Shown piece after piece: positions 46,381 to 54,738 of a DNA stretch of 64,000 bases; position 1 is the first letter of the stretch; every line of letters starts with the position of its first letter. Under the pieces are notes generated by a model that saw only the letters and a program-made list of their open reading frames with translations, was not told the origin of the DNA and made no database searches. Source of the stretch: Prauserella rugosa. GTDB lineage: Bacteria; Actinomycetota; Actinomycetes; Mycobacteriales; Pseudonocardiaceae. The stretch spans positions 248,001 to 312,000 of the forward strand of contig NZ_JOIJ01000005.1 in assembly GCF_000719975.1 (NCBI RefSeq). Direction: 5' to 3'. Position numbers and translations under genes: made by a program.

Positions 46381-47892
46381 TCAGCCGCGGAGCATGGCGC
46401 GGACGGCGTCGATGGTGTCGGCCTCGCCGGCCTCCTTGTCGGGGCGGTAGCGCACGACGCGGGCGAAGCGCAGCGCCACGCCGCCGGGGTAGCGCGTGCT
46501 CGTCTGCACCCCGTCGAGTTCGATCTCGACGACGAGTTCCGGACGCAGATAGACGGTCCAGTCGTCGCGAGACCGTTGCAGCTCGGGGAAGTGCTCGGTC
46601 TGCCAGGCGAGCAGTTCGTCGGTGAGGCCCTTGAACGTCTTGCCCACCATGATCGGTTCGCCGCCGTCCGGGTCGCGGGCGCCCAGGTGCAGATTGGACA
46701 GATAACCGGTGCGCCTGCCATGTCCCCATTCCGCGGCGAGGACGGCGAGGTCCAGCGTGTGGGAGGGCTTCACCTTCAGCCACGCGCGCCCGCGCCTTCC
46801 CGCGGCGTAGGGCGAATCGGGGTCCTTGACCATCACGCCTTCGTGTCCTGCCGCCAGCGCCGCGTCGAGCAGCGTCGCCGGATCGTCGGGGGCAACCTCG
46901 CCGGGGATCACGTGCTCCCCGGCGACCTCGTGCAGCGCAGCGCGGCGCTCCCGCAGCGGTGCATCCAGCAGGTCGTTGCCGTCCACGTGCAGGCAGTCGA
47001 AGAAGTACGGGCGCAGGAGGAGCTCGCGGACCTGCTCGTCGGCGGTGCTGCCGAAGCGGCCCATCGTCTCCTGGAACGGCCGCGGCCGCCCGTCGTCGGT
47101 GAGCGCCAACGTCTCGCCGTCGAGGACCACGCGCTCGCACGGCAGGGATCGGACGAGGTCGGCGAGTTCGCCCACCGAGCGGGTGATCTCCCGCAGCGTC
47201 CTGGTGTACACGCGCACCTCGTCGCCGTCGCGGTGGACCTGGATGCGGGCACCGTCCATCTTGTACTCGACGATCGGTTCGCCGAGCCGGGTGACGGCGT
47301 CGTCGAGCGACTCGGCCGGTGAGGCGAGCATGGGACGCACGGGCCTGCCGACCTCGAGGCGGAACCGTTCGAGCGCGTCCGTCCCGCCGGAGGCTGCTGC
47401 CGAGGCCGTCACCGCGAGGTCGCCCGAGAGCATCACCGCACGCCGCACCAGGTCTGCGGGTGCCTCCGTGGCCGCTGCGATCGCCTCGATCATCACGCCT
47501 TCGAGTGCACCCTGGCGCAGCTCGCCGGTGAGGAGCCGGACGAGGAAGTCCTGTTCCTCGGTCGTGGCGCGGGCCAGCAGGTCGTGCAGTAGCCGGGTGC
47601 GCCGGGACGTCGAGCCGCTTCCGCTGGTCGAGGCGATCTCGCCGAGCGTCCGGTCGACCTCGGCGACCGTCAGCGAGGCCGACGGCGCGGGCGCGCGACG
47701 GAGCTGGGCCAGGGTGCGCCAGCCGACCCCGATGCGGCCCTGGGTTGGCCTGCCGGTCAGGAACGCGACGGCGGCGGAGAGTTCGTCGGCGGGTGCGTCT
47801 CCGAGGAGCCGCGAGAGCGCCGCGGTCTTGGCGTTGCGCGACCGCGTCGCGGCCAACTCGGCCGAGGTGTCGACGACGTCGTGGAGCTGCAT
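46381..47892 (-). CDS. ligB: ATP-dependent DNA ligase (LigB/archaeal type)
   Basis: A 503-residue ligase. The adenylated lysine is K211 in EYKMDGARIQVH. An N-terminal DNA-binding domain (about 1-180), the nucleotidyltransferase core (VLDGETLAL, GHEGVMVKDPDSPY and RAWLKVKP) and an OB domain follow in order, as in archaeal ligases and Rv3062. It is an accessory ligase beside the NAD-dependent LigA. The ATG at 47892 lies inside the 3' end of the EamA gene, a 136-bp out-of-frame overlap on the same strand. Confidence 0.9.
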   Translation of the reverse strand: MQLHDVVDTSAELAATRSRNAKTAALSRLLGDAPADELSAAVAFLTGRPTQGRIGVGWRTLAQLRRAPAPSASLTVAEVDRTLGEIASTSGSGSTSRRTRLLHDLLARATTEEQDFLVRLLTGELRQGALEGVMIEAIAAATEAPADLVRRAVMLSGDLAVTASAAASGGTDALERFRLEVGRPVRPMLASPAESLDDAVTRLGEPIVEYKMDGARIQVHRDGDEVRVYTRTLREITRSVGELADLVRSLPCERVVLDGETLALTDDGRPRPFQETMGRFGSTADEQVRELLLRPYFFDCLHVDGNDLLDAPLRERRAALHEVAGEHVIPGEVAPDDPATLLDAALAAGHEGVMVKDPDSPYAAGRRGRAWLKVKPSHTLDLAVLAAEWGHGRRTGYLSNLHLGARDPDGGEPIMVGKTFKGLTDELLAWQTEHFPELQRSRDDWTVYLRPELVVEIELDGVQTSTRYPGGVALRFARVVRYRPDKEAGEADTIDAVRAMLRG

Positions 47893-48866
47893 GCCGACAT
47901 CATCGCGCGCGAGCCGGTCCCCGCGCTTGCCGTCGCGTCCCCGGCAGGGGCCTCCGTCGTGGTCTGCGATGGGGCCTGCGGTGCGGTCTGGGCCGCGGCT
48001 GTGCGAGGCGGGCGCAGGGCCAGTGGTACCGCGGCGAAGCAGACGAGCAGGCCGGCCAGACCCGTCACGGTCACCGGCTCCCCGAACATCACCAGTGCCG
48101 CGACCATCGTGGTGGGCGGGGTCAGGTACAGCAGGGTGGACACTCGGGTCACCGATCCGCGGCGGACGTTGAGCCAGTAGAACCCGTAGCCGCCGAACGT
48201 CGACAGCACCACGAGCCACGCGATGACCGGCCAGAAGCCGGCGGCCGTGGGCAGGGCGGTCGATCCTGTCGCGGCCGCGATGCCGGCGAAGCAGACCGTC
48301 GACGTGGCCGACTGGATCAGCAGTGACTCACCGAGGGGCAGCGTCGAGGGGAGCTTGCGTTCGGCGAACGTGCCCGCGACGAGGCTGAGCATCGCCAGTA
48401 GGGGCAGTGCGTACGCCAGTGGCGTCGCTCCGCCGCCGAGATCGCCCGACACGACCAGTGCCACCCCACCGAGGCCGATCGCCAGCCCGAGCCACTGCCG
48501 CGGCGTGGTGTGCTGCCCGAGCAGCGGCCCCGACAGGGCCGCGGCGACCAGCGGCTGGAGCGCGGCGATCAGCGCCGACGTGCCCGCCGGTACGCCGAGC
48601 TCGGCGGCGAACACCACCCCCGAGAGGTAGCCGGCCTGCGACAACAACCCGAGCACCGCGTGCACGCCGAGGTCCCGAACGGTGATCCGGGTGCGCCGCA
48701 CGAGTAGCCACCACAGCGCGAGCAGACCGGTGACCACGAGGAACCGCCAGAACAGCAGCGTCGTGCTGCCGGTGATCTCGGTGCCCATGGTCGCGCCGAC
48801 GAAGCCGGAACTCCACATCAGCACGAACCCCGCTGCGAGTCCGACGTCGGTTCCCGTCACACGCAC
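47757..48866 (-). CDS. EamA/RhaT family transporter with 3' end running into ligB
   Basis: A 369-residue protein. Residues about 5-300 form ten membrane helices in two EamA repeats (for example FVLMWSSGFVGATMG and FGGYGFYWLNVRRGSV), typical of metabolite exporters. The last 65 residues are hydrophilic, rich in S, T, P and R, and from about 325 are simply ligB DNA read in another frame. Typical members end near 300, so the tail may reflect a lost stop codon. GGGAGG precedes the GTG start. It is divergent from a TetR gene. Confidence 0.83.
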   Translation of the reverse strand: MRVTGTDVGLAAGFVLMWSSGFVGATMGTEITGSTTLLFWRFLVVTGLLALWWLLVRRTRITVRDLGVHAVLGLLSQAGYLSGVVFAAELGVPAGTSALIAALQPLVAAALSGPLLGQHTTPRQWLGLAIGLGGVALVVSGDLGGGATPLAYALPLLAMLSLVAGTFAERKLPSTLPLGESLLIQSATSTVCFAGIAAATGSTALPTAAGFWPVIAWLVVLSTFGGYGFYWLNVRRGSVTRVSTLLYLTPPTTMVAALVMFGEPVTVTGLAGLLVCFAAVPLALRPPRTAAAQTAPQAPSQTTTEAPAGDATASAGTGSRAMMSACSSTTSSTPRPSWPRRGRATPRPRRSRGSSETHPPTNSPPPSRS

Positions 48867-48883
48867 GAACGCCTCCCAAGTAA

Positions 48884-48923
48884 ACAGACCGGTATATCTA
48901 CCTGTACTAGACAGATCGGTATA
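48884..48923. promoter_or_regulatory. Repeated ACAGAYCGGTATA motif, candidate TetR operator
   Basis: ACAGACCGGTATA (48884-48896) and ACAGATCGGTATA (48911-48923) are direct copies 27 bp apart in the A/T-rich spacer between the EamA and TetR genes; ACAG/CTGT also forms an inverted repeat around the first. This fits binding by the TetR product to both promoters. Confidence 0.65.
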
Positions 48924-48968
48924 CCGTCAATCGGAGAAGTCGGAGACAGGATGGAGTAGGGTTGGCTC

Positions 48969-49547
48969 ATGACGGAGCAGGTGACGTTGACGCCGGCGGC
49001 GGAGCGGGTGCTCGAGGTCGTGGAGAAGTTGTTCTACGACAACGGGATCCACGCCGTGGGGGTGGACATGATCGCCGCGGAGGCGGGTGTCACGAAGAAG
49101 ACGCTCTACGACCGGTTCGGGTCGAAGGACGCCATCGTGCGGCTGTATCTGCAGCGCAGGGACGCCCGCTGGCGCGAGCACGTCACCGCGGTCGTCGAGC
49201 GGCCCGGGCGGTTGGGCCCGAAGCGCCGCATCCTGCTGATGTTCGACGCGCTCGAGTCGTGGATGGCCGCGGAGAACCCCCGCGGTTGCGCGTTCGTCAA
49301 CGCGCTGGCCGAACTGCCCGACCCGGCGCACCCCGCACGCGAGGCCATCGACGACGAGAAACGGTGGGTGCTGGACTACTTCCGCACGCTCGTGCGCGAC
49401 GCGGGGGTGCGGAACCCGCACAAGCTCGCCGCGTCGCTGTTCCTGCTCTACGACGGCGCGATCGTGTCCGCCTCCTACGGTGTGCTGCCCGACGCGGTCT
49501 CCCACGCCAGGGACGCCGCCGCCCAGCTGCTCGACAGTGCCCTGTGA
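48969..49547 (+). CDS. TetR family regulator of the EamA exporter
   Basis: A 192-residue regulator with helix-turn-helix VDMIAAEAGVTKKTLYDRFGSKDAIV and a C-terminal TetR_C ligand domain. The ATG has no ribosome site; TAGGGT (48957-48962) lies 6 bp upstream, so the mRNA is probably leaderless. Divergent orientation and shared operator repeats link it to the EamA gene. Confidence 0.88.
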   Translation: MTEQVTLTPAAERVLEVVEKLFYDNGIHAVGVDMIAAEAGVTKKTLYDRFGSKDAIVRLYLQRRDARWREHVTAVVERPGRLGPKRRILLMFDALESWMAAENPRGCAFVNALAELPDPAHPAREAIDDEKRWVLDYFRTLVRDAGVRNPHKLAASLFLLYDGAIVSASYGVLPDAVSHARDAAAQLLDSAL

Positions 49548-49612
49548 CCACTGCCCTGTGACCACGGGGCACCCCGAAGACTGGCGCCGTGACGACGCGG
49601 GTCGGTGCGGAT

Positions 49613-50359
49613 TCAGCCGAGGCGGGCCTGCACGCCGTCGAGGATGACCTCGAGGCCGAACGCGAAGATGTGCTCGGGATTGGCCGGAGCCTGGAACTCC
49701 TGGCCGACCGTGCTGCCGACGCGGTCGGAGACCGGCAGGTGTTCGTCGCCCATCACCTGCTCCAGCACGGGCGCCACGGTGTGCCACCATTCGGCGTCGG
49801 ACATCCCGGAGCGGTTGGCCCTGACGTGTTGCACGTGGGTTCGCGCGTTGTCGGCGACGTGGCCGAGGATGAGGGTCAGCACGCTGTCGATCTCCACATC
49901 GGACAGTCCGATGCCGTCCAGTGGGCGCAACTCCGTCTCGTACTTGCGCATGACACCGGGGCCCAGGTCCGGGCGCGGTGATCGCACCTCGAGCAGCCAC
50001 GGGTGCCGGGTGTAGAGCTCCCAGTTCCTGCGGGCCACGAACCGCATCGCCTCGCGCCAGTCGCCCGCCCGTGCCGCTTCGTCCAGGTCGGCGTACATCT
50101 CGGCGTAGACGGAGTCGGTCATGAGTGTTGTCAGGTCGTCCTTGCCGGGCACATAGCCGTACAGCGACATCGCTCCCACGCCGAGGTGTTCGGCAACCTT
50201 GCGCATCGAGACCGCCTCGAGTCCGTGCGCGTCGGCCAGTTCGATGCCGGCATCGACGATCGCGGGCACGGTGAGGCCGGAACGGCCCGGCTTGGGGTGG
50301 TGGCCCCAGAGCAGATAGATGCTGCGGGCCAGGTCGGCGACGGGGGTCCCTCGTGCCAC
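49613..50359 (-). CDS. TetR family regulator (TetR_C_1 type) of a drug-type ABC exporter
   Basis: A 248-residue regulator. After a short lead (SIYLLWGHHPKPGRSGLT) comes the helix-turn-helix SMRKVAEHLGVGAMSLYGYV and a TetR-class-C C-terminal domain (ILGHVADNARTH). Members often sense antibiotics and control adjacent exporters. It is divergent from the ABC genes with a palindrome between. Confidence 0.88.
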   Translation of the reverse strand: MARGTPVADLARSIYLLWGHHPKPGRSGLTVPAIVDAGIELADAHGLEAVSMRKVAEHLGVGAMSLYGYVPGKDDLTTLMTDSVYAEMYADLDEAARAGDWREAMRFVARRNWELYTRHPWLLEVRSPRPDLGPGVMRKYETELRPLDGIGLSDVEIDSVLTLILGHVADNARTHVQHVRANRSGMSDAEWWHTVAPVLEQVMGDEHLPVSDRVGSTVGQEFQAPANPEHIFAFGLEVILDGVQARLG

Positions 50360-50399
50360 GTGCGGTTCCTTCCCATGGCGTTTGCGCTTGGCCGAACGC

Positions 50400-50430
50400 T
50401 ACCGTACGGTGTTACGTACGCCGTACGGTA
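50400..50430. promoter_or_regulatory. TetR operator before the ABC exporter
   Basis: TACCGTACGG (50400-50409) and CCGTACGGTA (50421-50430) are perfect inverted copies 11 bp apart; each also contains the self-complementary CCGTACGG, and GCGTACGG recurs at 50433-50440. It sits in the divergent promoter region. Confidence 0.78.
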
Positions 50431-50454
50431 AAGCGTACGGAACGGGAGGAGATC

Positions 50455-51486
50455 ATGTCAGCGACGACCACGAGCGGTGCGTACGCCATCGACTGCACCG
50501 GCGTGCGGAAGACCTACCGCGGCAGCGGGGAGCCCGCCCTCGACGGCTTCACGCTGGCCGTGCCGCGGGGCTCGGTGCACGGACTGCTGGGCCACAACGG
50601 TGCGGGCAAGACGACGGCGGTCAGGGTGATGAGCACACTGACGCGGTGCGAAGAGGGATCGGTGCGCGTCGCGGGCCACGACGTCGGCGCCGATCCGTCG
50701 CGGGTGCGCCGCAGGATCGGTCTGGTGGGCCAGTACGCGGCCCTCGACGAGGACCTGACCGGCAGGCAGAACCTGGTGTTGTTCGGCAGGCTCGCCCGGC
50801 TGCGGCGCGCGGCCGCGGAGGCCAGGGCGGGTGAACTGCTCGACCGCTTCGGTCTTGTAGGCGCGGCCGACCGGCGCATCGCGACCTACTCGGGTGGCAT
50901 GCGCAGGCGGCTGGACCTCGCGGTTGCGCTGATCGTCGCTCCTGAGGTGTTGTTCGTCGACGAACCGACCACCGGCCTCGATCCCGCCGCCCGGCGTGAG
51001 GTGTGGGAGGCCGTCCGCGGCCTGGCCGAGGCGGGGACGACCGTGCTGCTCACCACGCAGTACCTCGACGAGGCCGACCGGCTCGCCGACCGCATCTCCC
51101 TGATGGCCCACGGCCGCGTCGTCGCCGACGGGACACCGGACGAGCTCAAGGCACGCATCGGCGACGACGTCATCGACCTGGCGGTGTCGGATGCCGGCGA
51201 CCTCGATCGGCTCGTCGAGCTGGCGGCACCGTGGTCGAGCGGCGACGTGCACGTCACCGGGACGACGGTGAGCGTTCCGGTGCTCGACCGTGCCGACGCG
51301 CTGCTCGGTATCGCCGCGGCCGCGTCGCGAGACGGCATCGCACTCGGCGACCTCGCGGTGCGCACGCCGACGTTGGACGACGCGTTCCTGGAACTGACGG
51401 GTGCGGCCGTGGAGGGCTCGCACGACGACGGGGATCGGACCGGTGCGCAGACCCGGGAAACGGTGGGAAAGGAGGTGTCGGCATGA
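50455..51486 (+). CDS. ABC transporter ATP-binding protein, DrrA type
   Basis: A 343-residue ATPase of the daunorubicin-resistance family that powers export of hydrophobic compounds. Walker A is GHNGAGKT, the signature is YSGGMRRRLDLAVAL, Walker B is VLFVDEPTTGLD, and the C-terminal DrrA-type domain follows (about 230-310). GGGAGGAG precedes the ATG. The stop overlaps the permease gene by four bases. Confidence 0.92.
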   Translation: MSATTTSGAYAIDCTGVRKTYRGSGEPALDGFTLAVPRGSVHGLLGHNGAGKTTAVRVMSTLTRCEEGSVRVAGHDVGADPSRVRRRIGLVGQYAALDEDLTGRQNLVLFGRLARLRRAAAEARAGELLDRFGLVGAADRRIATYSGGMRRRLDLAVALIVAPEVLFVDEPTTGLDPAARREVWEAVRGLAEAGTTVLLTTQYLDEADRLADRISLMAHGRVVADGTPDELKARIGDDVIDLAVSDAGDLDRLVELAAPWSSGDVHVTGTTVSVPVLDRADALLGIAAAASRDGIALGDLAVRTPTLDDAFLELTGAAVEGSHDDGDRTGAQTRETVGKEVSA

Positions 51487-52343
51487 CCGTGCACGTGATG
51501 GACAGGGGCACGCGGCCGGAGGGATGGGTGGCCGGCATCGGTGACGTGCTGACGATGACGGCGCGCGAGTTGCAGCACTGGCGCAACCGGCCGGGTGTCG
51601 TCGTGTTCGGGTGGCTGTTTCCCGTGTTGATGCTGGCCATGTTCGTGGGCCTGCTCGGCGGCGCGCTCGGCATGTCCACCGGCGGCTCCTATGTGGACTA
51701 CCTGATGCCGGGCGTGCTGGCGATGACGATGTTCTTCGGTCTCGAATCGACGATGACGGCGGTGTCGCTCGACGCCTCGCGCGGGGTGACCGAGCGGCTC
51801 CGGTCGCTGCCGATGTCGGGAGCCTCCGTCCTGGCTGGACGGTGTGTCGTCGACGTGCTCAACTCGCTCGTGGGGCTGGCGATCGTCGTCGCCGCGGGAC
51901 TGGCCTTCGGCTGGCGGCCCGATGCGGGCGTCGGCGCGTGGTGCGGCGCGCTCGGGCTGCTGGTGTTGCTCCGCGTGGCGGTCCTGTGGATCGGAGCGTT
52001 CATCGGCCTGCGCGTGCGCAACCAGGAGTCGGTGAGTGCGGTGCAGGTGGCGGTGTGGCCGGTGCTGTTCCTGTCCGGGGTGTTCGTCGACACGTCGACG
52101 ATGCCGGCGTGGCTCGGTGCGGTCGCCGAGGCCAATCCGCTCACCGCGACCGTCGTCGCGGTGCGGGAGCTGCTCGGTTCCGGCGTGGCAGCGACGGGAG
52201 CGTCGGATGCCGGAGCTTCGGGTGCCGGAGCGGCGTCGTGGGTGGTCGAACTCGCACCGTGGCCGGCACTCGGCTGGCCGGTGTTGCTGATCGCGGTGTT
52301 CCTGCCACTGTCGGCCCGCACGTGGCGCAGCCTCGGCGGCTGA
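51483..52343 (+). CDS. ABC-2 type permease, DrrB type
   Basis: A 286-residue membrane protein with six helices of the ABC-2 family (VVVFGWLFPVLMLAMFVGLL, YLMPGVLAMTMFFGL, VWPVLFLSGVFVDTSTMP). The loop between helices 5 and 6 has an Ala/Gly/Ser-rich stretch. The ATG overlaps the ATPase stop (ATGA). The two form an exporter probably for an antibiotic or toxic compound, controlled by the divergent TetR. Confidence 0.9.
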   Translation: MTVHVMDRGTRPEGWVAGIGDVLTMTARELQHWRNRPGVVVFGWLFPVLMLAMFVGLLGGALGMSTGGSYVDYLMPGVLAMTMFFGLESTMTAVSLDASRGVTERLRSLPMSGASVLAGRCVVDVLNSLVGLAIVVAAGLAFGWRPDAGVGAWCGALGLLVLLRVAVLWIGAFIGLRVRNQESVSAVQVAVWPVLFLSGVFVDTSTMPAWLGAVAEANPLTATVVAVRELLGSGVAATGASDAGASGAGAASWVVELAPWPALGWPVLLIAVFLPLSARTWRSLGG

Positions 52344-52547
52344 GGGTCGCGCGCACTGTGCTCGCGGGCTCGGGAAATTGGGCCCTGGTTCGAGAGGTGC
52401 AATCTTGGAGCGTAGTCGGAATGCAATTCGGGCAGTGCAATTGTTGGGATGAATCGGCCTCTGAGAAATTTCCGATCGTGTCACGGAACGGTCTGGCTGC
52501 GCCGAAACATCCAACCCTTCACGAATTCGCCCCGTTGTTTGGGACCG

Positions 52548-53165
52548 TCAACGCCGTCTGAACGCTGATTCGAGGTGGTGGTGCATCAACGCCGCGGCCT
52601 CGGCGGCCTCGTGCCGGCTGATGTGTTCCACGAGCTGCTCGTGCTCGTCCAGGGCTGTCTTCCATCGCTCGTCGTGGCGCAGCGTGGTTGGGGCGATGCA
52701 CATCGACTGCACGCCGTACTTCCGGTTGGTCTCGAGCAGGAAGGGGTTGCCGCTGGCCTGCCAGATCTGCTCGTGGAACTCGTAATTGATGTTGCGACGG
52801 GTGACCGGGGAGGGGTCGTCCAGGTTTCGCTGCTCGGTCACCGAGGCCTGGAGCCGCATCACCACGCTCTCGCTGCGGCGCATCGCGGCCAGCCGGGAGG
52901 CCTCGGACTCGAGGACCGCGCGCATCTCGTAGAGCTGGCCGGTCTTCTCCTCGTCCCACACGGTCACCCTGGTGCGCCGGCCGTGGCGTTCGGCCAGTCC
53001 GTCGACCACCAGCCGGGCGACCGCCTCCCGGACCGGGGTCCGGGAGGTGCCGACCAGCTCAGCCACTGCTCGCTCGTGGAGGTCGTACCCCTGTTCGAGC
53101 GAGCCGTCGAGGATTTTCGAGCGCAGCTGTTCGTAGACCACGTCGACCTGGGGGCGGAACGTCAC
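52548..53165 (-). CDS. GntR family (FCD) regulator of the tricarboxylate island
   Basis: A 205-residue regulator with an N-terminal winged helix (DLHERAVAELVGTSRTPVREAVARL) and a C-terminal FCD ligand domain with likely metal histidines (NYEFHEQIW, HISRHEAAEAAALMHHHL). FCD members often bind carboxylates. The GTG start overlaps the flavoprotein stop by four bases (GTGA), so it is the second gene of that operon. A TTGGTATGCCAA site lies before the operon. Confidence 0.88.
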   Translation of the reverse strand: MTFRPQVDVVYEQLRSKILDGSLEQGYDLHERAVAELVGTSRTPVREAVARLVVDGLAERHGRRTRVTVWDEEKTGQLYEMRAVLESEASRLAAMRRSESVVMRLQASVTEQRNLDDPSPVTRRNINYEFHEQIWQASGNPFLLETNRKYGVQSMCIAPTTLRHDERWKTALDEHEQLVEHISRHEAAEAAALMHHHLESAFRRR

Positions 53166-54634
53166 GCAGCCGCGCTCCGTCCGGCGATCCGGCCGAAGAC
53201 GATCCCGGCTGCCAGGCCGGATCCGCCGGGGTAGTTCTCGCTGAAGAGGCCACCGAGCGCCTCGCCACAGGCGAAGAGCCCAGGGATCGGCGAGCCGTCC
53301 TCCTTCAGCACCCGGGCCTGGGAGTCGCCCTTGAGTCCGCCGAAGGTGAAGGTGATTCCGCAGGTGACCGGGTAGGCGTAGAAGGGCGGTTCGGCGATCC
53401 GGTTGGCCCAGTTCGACTTCGGCGGTTCGGTGCGTGCCGCCCGACCGTCCTTCACATTGGGGTCGAACTCGGCGGAGGTGTCGATGGAGGCGTTGAAGGA
53501 CTCCACCGTCTCGGCCAGACCGGCCGGGTCGATGCCGGCCTCCTCGGCGAGCTCCTGCAGGGAGTCGGCCACGTGCTCGCCCACCCCGGGTACTTCGTAC
53601 TCCTGAGGTCGCAGCATGGGGCGCAAAGGTGCGTCGAAGATCTGCCAGGCGATGGCACCGGGCTGCATCAGCACCTCCTTGCCGTACTTGGCGTAGGTCA
53701 GGTTCCGGAAGTCCGCACCCTCGTCGAGGAATCGCTTCCCGTGGCGGTCGACGATGATACCCAGCGGATAGCTTTGCCGGGTGAGGCGGTTGGTGACCTC
53801 GTAGTTGGACTCGTTGTCCTCGTAGCCGGCATCCCACTGGGTTGCGTGACAGGAGGACCAGTCTCCGCCCTTGGCTGCGCCGAGTCGCAGGGCTTCCCGC
53901 AGCATGGTGCCGGTGTTGAAGGGGCTACCACGGGTGACGGCGTGGTGCCATTCGGCGCCCATGTGCTCGGCGCGCATCTCCTTGTTGGCCTCGAACCCAC
54001 CGCTGCCGAGGACGGTCGCTTCGGCGCGGACGATGTGCTCCTCGCCGTCGCGTTCGAAGGCCACGCCGGTGACGGTTCCGTCCTCCACGAGGAGCTTCAC
54101 CGCTCGGGCCTCGTAGAGGATCTCGATGCCGGTGGCCTCCGCGATGCGGAGATGGTCGCGAATGAGGCCCTCACCCCCGTCGACGTTGCCGACGTGCAGC
54201 CCGCCCCAGAACAGGTACCCACCGCCGGGGGTCTCGTAGGCCTGCCGCTCGTACATCAGGCGGTACCGCATCCCCTTCGCCTTGAGCCACCGCATATCGG
54301 CCGAGATGTTCGAGGTGAGGATCTCGGTCATGTCCGGGTCGTTGCGTCCCAGGGTGACCTTCTTCAGGTCCGCCGCGTAGTCCTCCTTGGGGTAGGGCGG
54401 CACCTCGCTGCGGCCGTGCCGCTCGTCGGGTTCCACCAGGTCCTTGAGGCTCTCCAGTCCCTCATGGGTCATCCGGGTGGCCCCGGCGGTGAAGTAGCTG
54501 TTGCCGCCTGCTTGGGACTTCGGGGCTGCTTCCAGCATCAACACCTGCCTGCCGGCCTCCCTGGCTGCGTGTGCTGCGCACATTGCCGCGTTTCCCGCGC
54601 CGACGACGAGGACGTCAGTGGTGTAGGTAGACAT
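53162..54634 (-). CDS. FAD-dependent dehydrogenase, TcuA/fumarate-reductase-flavoprotein type
   Basis: A 490-residue flavoprotein: dinucleotide fold VVGAGNAAMCAAHAAREAG (residues about 9-28), the active-site region with FLDEGADFRNLTYAKYGKE, and the C-terminal FAD block ITFTFGGLKGDS, GLFACGEALGG and NYPGGSGLAAG. It resembles tricarballylate dehydrogenase TcuA, which oxidises tricarballylate to cis-aconitate. No TcuB-like electron carrier gene is nearby. A related role on another carboxylate is possible; the island's PrpF and Tct genes favour a tricarboxylate. Confidence 0.85.
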   Translation of the reverse strand: MSTYTTDVLVVGAGNAAMCAAHAAREAGRQVLMLEAAPKSQAGGNSYFTAGATRMTHEGLESLKDLVEPDERHGRSEVPPYPKEDYAADLKKVTLGRNDPDMTEILTSNISADMRWLKAKGMRYRLMYERQAYETPGGGYLFWGGLHVGNVDGGEGLIRDHLRIAEATGIEILYEARAVKLLVEDGTVTGVAFERDGEEHIVRAEATVLGSGGFEANKEMRAEHMGAEWHHAVTRGSPFNTGTMLREALRLGAAKGGDWSSCHATQWDAGYEDNESNYEVTNRLTRQSYPLGIIVDRHGKRFLDEGADFRNLTYAKYGKEVLMQPGAIAWQIFDAPLRPMLRPQEYEVPGVGEHVADSLQELAEEAGIDPAGLAETVESFNASIDTSAEFDPNVKDGRAARTEPPKSNWANRIAEPPFYAYPVTCGITFTFGGLKGDSQARVLKEDGSPIPGLFACGEALGGLFSENYPGGSGLAAGIVFGRIAGRSAAA

Positions 54635-54643
54635 TTACACTCC

Positions 54644-54683
54644 CTTGGTATGCCAAAAGCCTGTTCAGCATGCCAACGTTTGG
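54644..54683. promoter_or_regulatory. Two TTGG/CCAA inverted repeats, candidate GntR operators
   Basis: TTGGTATGCCAA (54644-54655) closely fits the TTGGTANNCCAA-like sites of FCD-type GntR proteins and lies 10 bp before the flavoprotein ATG. A second inverted pair, CCAACGTTTGG (54673-54683), lies 17 bp further on. Both sit in the divergent promoter region. Confidence 0.65.
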
Positions 54684-54738
54684 ACTGGAACTCAACAGGC
54701 ACGTATGTCCCTGCAGGGCAGGGAGTGAGGGGAGAGGG

